A stretch of 64,000 bases of DNA, taken from JAIBDK01 sp965261915 (GTDB lineage Bacteria; Pseudomonadota; Gammaproteobacteria; Arenicellales; Poriferihabitantaceae). The notes below the pieces were generated by a model. It had not been told where the DNA came from. It saw nothing but the letters and a program-made list of their open reading frames with translations, and made no database searches. The stretch covers positions 1,116,001 to 1,180,000 of the forward strand of contig CBDHDW010000013.1 in assembly GCA_965261915.1 (NCBI GenBank). Reading direction: 5' to 3'. Shown here one piece after another: positions 60,649 through 64,000 of this stretch. Each line of letters opens with the position of its first letter. Positions within the stretch are counted from its first letter, which is position 1. Both the position numbers and the translations under genes were made by a program.

Positions 60649-61835
60649 AAAAAATGATTTCTGTATTGCCCGGCAATCCATTTATGGAAGTGGTGGGCAC
60701 ATAAATCCAGCTTTGGTGAAAACGCGCCTCCTTTGTAAGCTGGACTTTGTCGCCCAATCTGCATGCGTTCGCACGGTCCAATATCCTCATTAAATACCGT
60801 CGCCCAATCTTCCAGATTCGCTGTTCTTGCCTGCGCAAATCTTTCGTCTTCGGCACCTTCATTGACGTAAAATATTTTAACCTGCTCACGGCATTGATTT
60901 ACCGAAACCGGTTGAATAATCATCGCGAATACATGGTTTGCCTGAAACCCCAGTAACAAATTCGGATAGACCACCGGGTAATCACCATTTTGCAGTCGCT
61001 CGCTATCCCAATCGGGAAACAACGGCAGCGGATTTTCGGAATCCGCTTTTGGCTCGAACGTGGTTGTGATCTGCCCTGAAGACTTGTCACTATAGATATC
61101 ACAAAAATGCTCGCTCAACGGAGAATAACGGTTTAACCCGGGATGAATAAAGGGCAAATGATACGCTTCGAGATAATTTTCCACCGCCAGCTTCCAGTTG
61201 CACTGGACTTCCATCATCAGCTCGCCCTCTTCTGCGGGTGATTGCAGAGCGTTCTCCCCGGAGTCACCCATCAAGCTTTTCGCTCTCTCGATAGCCACAG
61301 CGGCATCCACTTCAAATGGTGCTGCAACACCATCCAGATTGATGAAGATAATTCCCATCCAGATATGTGAACGTATTTTTTTTAACCCTCTATTGGCGCA
61401 ATCATAGCCATCAACGTTATGCACACCAACACCCCCGATATGCGGGGTCGCTTTGAGTTCTCCGTCAAGCGCATAAGTCCAGGAATGGTAAGGGCAAACC
61501 ACTAGGCCATTGGTGCTTCGAGCTTTGTCAACCAGCTTCATTCCCCTGTGGCTGCAGACGTTATGAAATACCTTAACCTCTCCGGTCGAAGACTTCATCA
61601 ACAGGATGGGCAGCCGCATAAAATCGATTGGCAAAACCATTGCGCATTGCAGCTGACTTTCAAAACCAAGGGCAACCCAGTTTTGACTAAACAGCGTATC
61701 GCGCTCAAATTCAAAAATAGCGGCATCCGTATAAGACGCATTGGGCATCCCGCCGGCCTGATCGATTGGCATCTCAACCCGATCCAGGTCTTCCAGCAGT
61801 ATCCTGTCGCGGATAACGGTTTGCGGTTGATTCAT
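60645..61835 (-). CDS. Rieske non-heme iron oxygenase, large (alpha) subunit
   Basis: A 396-residue oxygenase from ATG 61835, which has GGAGG eight bases upstream (the frame is open to 61913). The Rieske site is C-S-H-R-G and C-P-Y-H-S-W; the mononuclear iron site is E-N-Y-L-E-A-Y-H-L-P-F-I-H-P-G, with the bridging Asp region and the third ligand near the C-terminus. Relatives hydroxylate or demethylate aromatics, betaines or carnitine. No reductase or ferredoxin gene is in the neighbourhood, so electrons must come from elsewhere. Substrate unknown. Confidence 0.87.
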   Translation of the reverse strand: MNQPQTVIRDRILLEDLDRVEMPIDQAGGMPNASYTDAAIFEFERDTLFSQNWVALGFESQLQCAMVLPIDFMRLPILLMKSSTGEVKVFHNVCSHRGMKLVDKARSTNGLVVCPYHSWTYALDGELKATPHIGGVGVHNVDGYDCANRGLKKIRSHIWMGIIFINLDGVAAPFEVDAAVAIERAKSLMGDSGENALQSPAEEGELMMEVQCNWKLAVENYLEAYHLPFIHPGLNRYSPLSEHFCDIYSDKSSGQITTTFEPKADSENPLPLFPDWDSERLQNGDYPVVYPNLLLGFQANHVFAMIIQPVSVNQCREQVKIFYVNEGAEDERFAQARTANLEDWATVFNEDIGPCERMQIGRQSPAYKGGAFSPKLDLCAHHFHKWIAGQYRNHFL

Positions 61836-61996
61836 TGAAATACCTCCGGTGACGGATTTGTAACCCGTGTAATTTACTACAGCGAGAATTTCTGACAAGC
61901 GATTTTTATGCAAAAATACATTAAGCCGTTACATATTGAAACAATATGGCGGCTCAAACTGATATAAACTTGGCATCAGAAATATAGGGAAGTCGT

Positions 61997-62638
61997 ATGC
62001 CGGTAAAATCAATTGGGGAAAATCTCCAAAATTGCAAATCTCAGCGCAGGTGTAAAGGTTATACGCTTGTCGAGCTGATCATCGTGGTCAGCGTTATTGG
62101 TGTCATCGCAAGTTATGCCGTACCCGGATTTCGCGGTATGATAGATCTGGCGCAGTACAACGGTGCGGCTGAAACACTGGCAGAGTCGTTATCGATCGCC
62201 CGAAATGAAGCGGTGTTTCATGGTAAAGAAGTCATGGTTTGCGCCACGGATGACCCTACCGCCACCGGAGCGGTTTGCAGCGTTGACCAGAGCAACTGGG
62301 ACAACGGGTGGATTGTGTTTGAGAACTGCGATTCAAATTTGACACGTGACTCAATGTGCGACCTTGACGGTGACGGCATCAATGAATCGCTGGAACCCAT
62401 TATCAAGACCTTTCCAGCGACCGGTGCCACAATCACTAACGTATCCAATACAGCCACACCCTGTACCGCCGCATCCTGTACCGCAGTCGGTTTCTTGGCA
62501 TCGGGTTTTTCTCATTCGATTGCCCGTTTTTCCGTTTGCACCAAGAGCAATAGCGGAACCGTAACGGTCAGCCGTCTTGCAAGAATTGAGACCCGTCACA
62601 TCGAACCCCGTGACAGCAACATCTGCCCGGAATCGTAA
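61997..62638 (+). CDS. fimT: FimT/GspH-type minor pilin
   Basis: A 213-residue type IV pilin-like protein with prepilin cleavage after G21 (K-G | Y-T-L-V-E-L-I-I-V-V-S). The C-terminal globular domain has R-N-E-A-V-F-H-G-K and many Cys. FimT/FimU proteins are minor pilins that prime pilus assembly and help DNA uptake. A 38-bp direct repeat at its end sets its stop codon. It precedes pilV and pilW. Confidence 0.9.
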   Translation: MPVKSIGENLQNCKSQRRCKGYTLVELIIVVSVIGVIASYAVPGFRGMIDLAQYNGAAETLAESLSIARNEAVFHGKEVMVCATDDPTATGAVCSVDQSNWDNGWIVFENCDSNLTRDSMCDLDGDGINESLEPIIKTFPATGATITNVSNTATPCTAASCTAVGFLASGFSHSIARFSVCTKSNSGTVTVSRLARIETRHIEPRDSNICPES

Positions 62639-62671
62639 CGGTCAGCCGTCTTGCAAGAATTGAGACCCGTC
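62560..62671. repeat. 38-bp direct repeat across the fimT stop codon
   Basis: Bases 62560-62597 recur without change at 62634-62671, 74 bp apart. The second copy is read in another frame and provides the TAA that ends fimT. It suggests a past tandem duplication event at the 3' end of the gene. Confidence 0.9.
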
Positions 62672-62680
62672 CCATACTAA

Positions 62681-63307
62681 ATGATGATGAAATCTGTCAA
62701 TAGCCAATCCGGTTTTACCTTGATTGAGGTAATGGTCGCTCTTATGATACTGGCCGTGGGGCTAATGGGAACTGCCTATATGCAAACCAGGTCGGTTCAA
62801 TTCGGTAACGAGTCGCAGAATCGCAGCCGTATCAATATGCTGGTCAGCGATATGATGGATCGCATGCGCGCAAATATGATTGCCGCGAGCAGTGATGATA
62901 GTACGCTGTATACCGCACCCATTCAGGTGGACGAGAACGTGGACGAGCTTTCTGCCACAACCTGCAACGCGACGACCGTATCCGCGCGCGATGATACGGT
63001 CTGCTTTTATAAACAACTTAAGCGGCTTATCCCGATATCCAATCTAGCCATCAGCACGGTAGATCTGGATGGGGATGCGGATAACAAAGATGATAATTAT
63101 CAGATTACCGTCTACTGGAGCGACCAACAGCTCAGCCAGGGAAATCTGGATGCAGATTCTGACGAAGGAACGACCGCGCAAGCGGATTGCGTCGGTACCA
63201 ACCGCGTGTGGTCAGGGTCAGCTGATTTGACGTGGCCGGAGAACAGATTATCCGGCGGAATCTGTATGCTTTCTCATTCCTGGCAGTTCGAGGTTGCAGT
63301 GCGATGA
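62681..63307 (+). CDS. pilV: Type IV pilus modification protein PilV
   Basis: A 208-residue minor pilin with a class III leader: cleavage after G11 in Q-S-G | F-T-L-I-E-V-M-V-A-L-M-I-L-A-V-G-L-M-G. The F-N/E-Q-S-Q-N-R-S-R-I-N-M-L segment and acidic C-terminal half are usual. pilW overlaps its stop by four bases. Confidence 0.9.
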   Translation: MMMKSVNSQSGFTLIEVMVALMILAVGLMGTAYMQTRSVQFGNESQNRSRINMLVSDMMDRMRANMIAASSDDSTLYTAPIQVDENVDELSATTCNATTVSARDDTVCFYKQLKRLIPISNLAISTVDLDGDADNKDDNYQITVYWSDQQLSQGNLDADSDEGTTAQADCVGTNRVWSGSADLTWPENRLSGGICMLSHSWQFEVAVR

Positions 63308-64000
63308 GCACCCGTTCTGGACAAACTGCTTCTCACGTTATGGCTCACGTTATGACTAAGGCGGCGGCGCGAGAAAGCGGTTTCTCGCTGGTAGAGCTTA
63401 TGGTTGCGACGACGATCAGTTTAGTCATGTTTTCCGGCTTGAGCTTCGTTATGATCAGCGCCTATAACACCAGCAAAGTACAAAGCGGTGTGCAGGACGT
63501 TCAGGAAAATGGCCGTCTTGGACTTGAAATGATCGCCCGAGATATTCGCGCGGCAGGTTTTGTCGGTTGCAGCGAAGGCGGCATCGGTTTTACCAACAAC
63601 CTGAAAACTGCCGCCACCCCTGCCACCCCTCCGGCTCCGGTAAAAGGGTTTGAACACAATGCGGCCGGAACTGCCAGAAAGTGGTATCCGTCCGACGCAG
63701 ACGATCCCGCCGTACCGTCCGACCGTGATGTTTTTGACAGTGACATGCTCCTGTTAACCTACGCCGCCAATACGGAATATCAAGTGGCCGAGGCAACTGC
63801 CGGTACCTTTGTCAAACTCAATGCCGTGGCTGGGATATCGGTCGGCGATATACTCTATCTGTCTAACTGCAAAGGCTCGGATTTATTTCAGGTCTCTGAT
63901 GTTGCGATTCAGCGCTCTGTAGTTGACGATGAAACCAGCCCACAAATCTCACATACTGTTGACGCTACGCAGGCCCCTGGGAATAAAAACGACGTACTGA
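63304..64000 (+). CDS. pilW: Type IV pilus minor pilin PilW, partial
   Basis: A frame starting at ATG 63304 (ATGA overlap with pilV) and open to the window edge; 232 residues are visible. Prepilin cleavage is after G26 in E-S-G | F-S-L-V-E-L-M-V-A-T-T-I-S. The following helix, Q-E-N-G-R-L-G-L-E-M-I-A-R-D-I-R-A-A-G-F-V-G-C, is typical of PilW. Two CTCACGTTATG repeats in the leader give alternative starts. pilX and pilY1 are expected next, beyond the window. Confidence 0.88.
   Translation, partial: MSTRSGQTASHVMAHVMTKAAARESGFSLVELMVATTISLVMFSGLSFVMISAYNTSKVQSGVQDVQENGRLGLEMIARDIRAAGFVGCSEGGIGFTNNLKTAATPATPPAPVKGFEHNAAGTARKWYPSDADDPAVPSDRDVFDSDMLLLTYAANTEYQVAEATAGTFVKLNAVAGISVGDILYLSNCKGSDLFQVSDVAIQRSVVDDETSPQISHTVDATQAPGNKNDVL

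Noticed and set aside
1..64000. tRNA genes, rRNA genes, CRISPR arrays, prophage genes
   Set aside because: No cloverleaf-like segments, rRNA cores, regularly spaced repeats or phage structural genes were recognised on either strand.

Overview
The window looks like a chromosomal segment of a gammaproteobacterium. It has moderate GC, a ubiquinone-based respiratory set (pepP-ubiH-ubiI), a 6S RNA gene between zapA and fau, a miaB-ybeZ-ybeY-lnt cluster, and a Pseudomonas-like order of pilus chemotaxis genes followed by tonB-algH-ruvX-pyrR-pyrB-pyrC'. No rRNA, tRNA or CRISPR array was recognised. The species cannot be named from sequence alone.

Layout. 1-4.5 kb, minus strand: type IV pilus chemotaxis-like genes pilG, pilH, pilI, pilJ and the start of the ChpA/PilL kinase. 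4.8-9.4 kb, plus strand: a TonB-like protein, AlgH/YqgE, RuvX, PyrR, PyrB (apparently with a CTG start) and a non-catalytic dihydroorotase paralogue. 9.6-13.6 kb: a Do-type periplasmic protease, serine acetyltransferase and an O-acetylhomoserine sulfhydrylase-type enzyme. 13.5-16.0 kb: an IS1634-like insertion sequence flanked by a perfect 259-bp direct repeat, which left both neighbouring genes whole. 16-22 kb: DUF924 protein, membrane J-domain protein, a small PBP-like transpeptidase, ThyA, DHFR, and a fused membrane/beta-propeller protein.

22-33 kb, minus strand: a full propionyl-CoA to succinyl-CoA route (PccB, PccA, epimerase, mutase, MeaB) with cmoB behind it. Upstream are a MetX-like hydrolase and a GlnT-type glutamine synthetase. 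33-44.7 kb, minus strand: a decayed hydroxyacid dehydrogenase, rluB, scpB, scpA, trpS, a YciO/Sua5 protein, pcnB, bioY, lnt, ybeY, ybeZ and miaB. 44.7-47.2 kb is an accessory patch: a truncated ElyC-like gene, gene scraps, a compact three-gene unit built around an SDH_sah (ClpP/SppA-fold) protease, and a frameshifted small membrane gene.

47-55.8 kb holds core genes (ppiA, fau, ssrS, zapA, a ZapB-like coiled coil, ygfB, pepP, ubiH, ubiI, fur, a PfkB kinase). 55.8-61.9 kb mixes housekeeping (HIT, SprT) with an IS1595-family element, a dispersed palindromic repeat, an MFS exporter, and a translationally coupled Rieske oxygenase/ornithine-cyclodeaminase-like pair. 62-64 kb starts a type IV pilus minor pilin operon (FimT/GspH, PilV, PilW), cut by the window edge. 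Pilus chemotaxis at one end and minor pilins at the other suggest a twitching, surface-associated heterotroph that can use propionate-yielding substrates.
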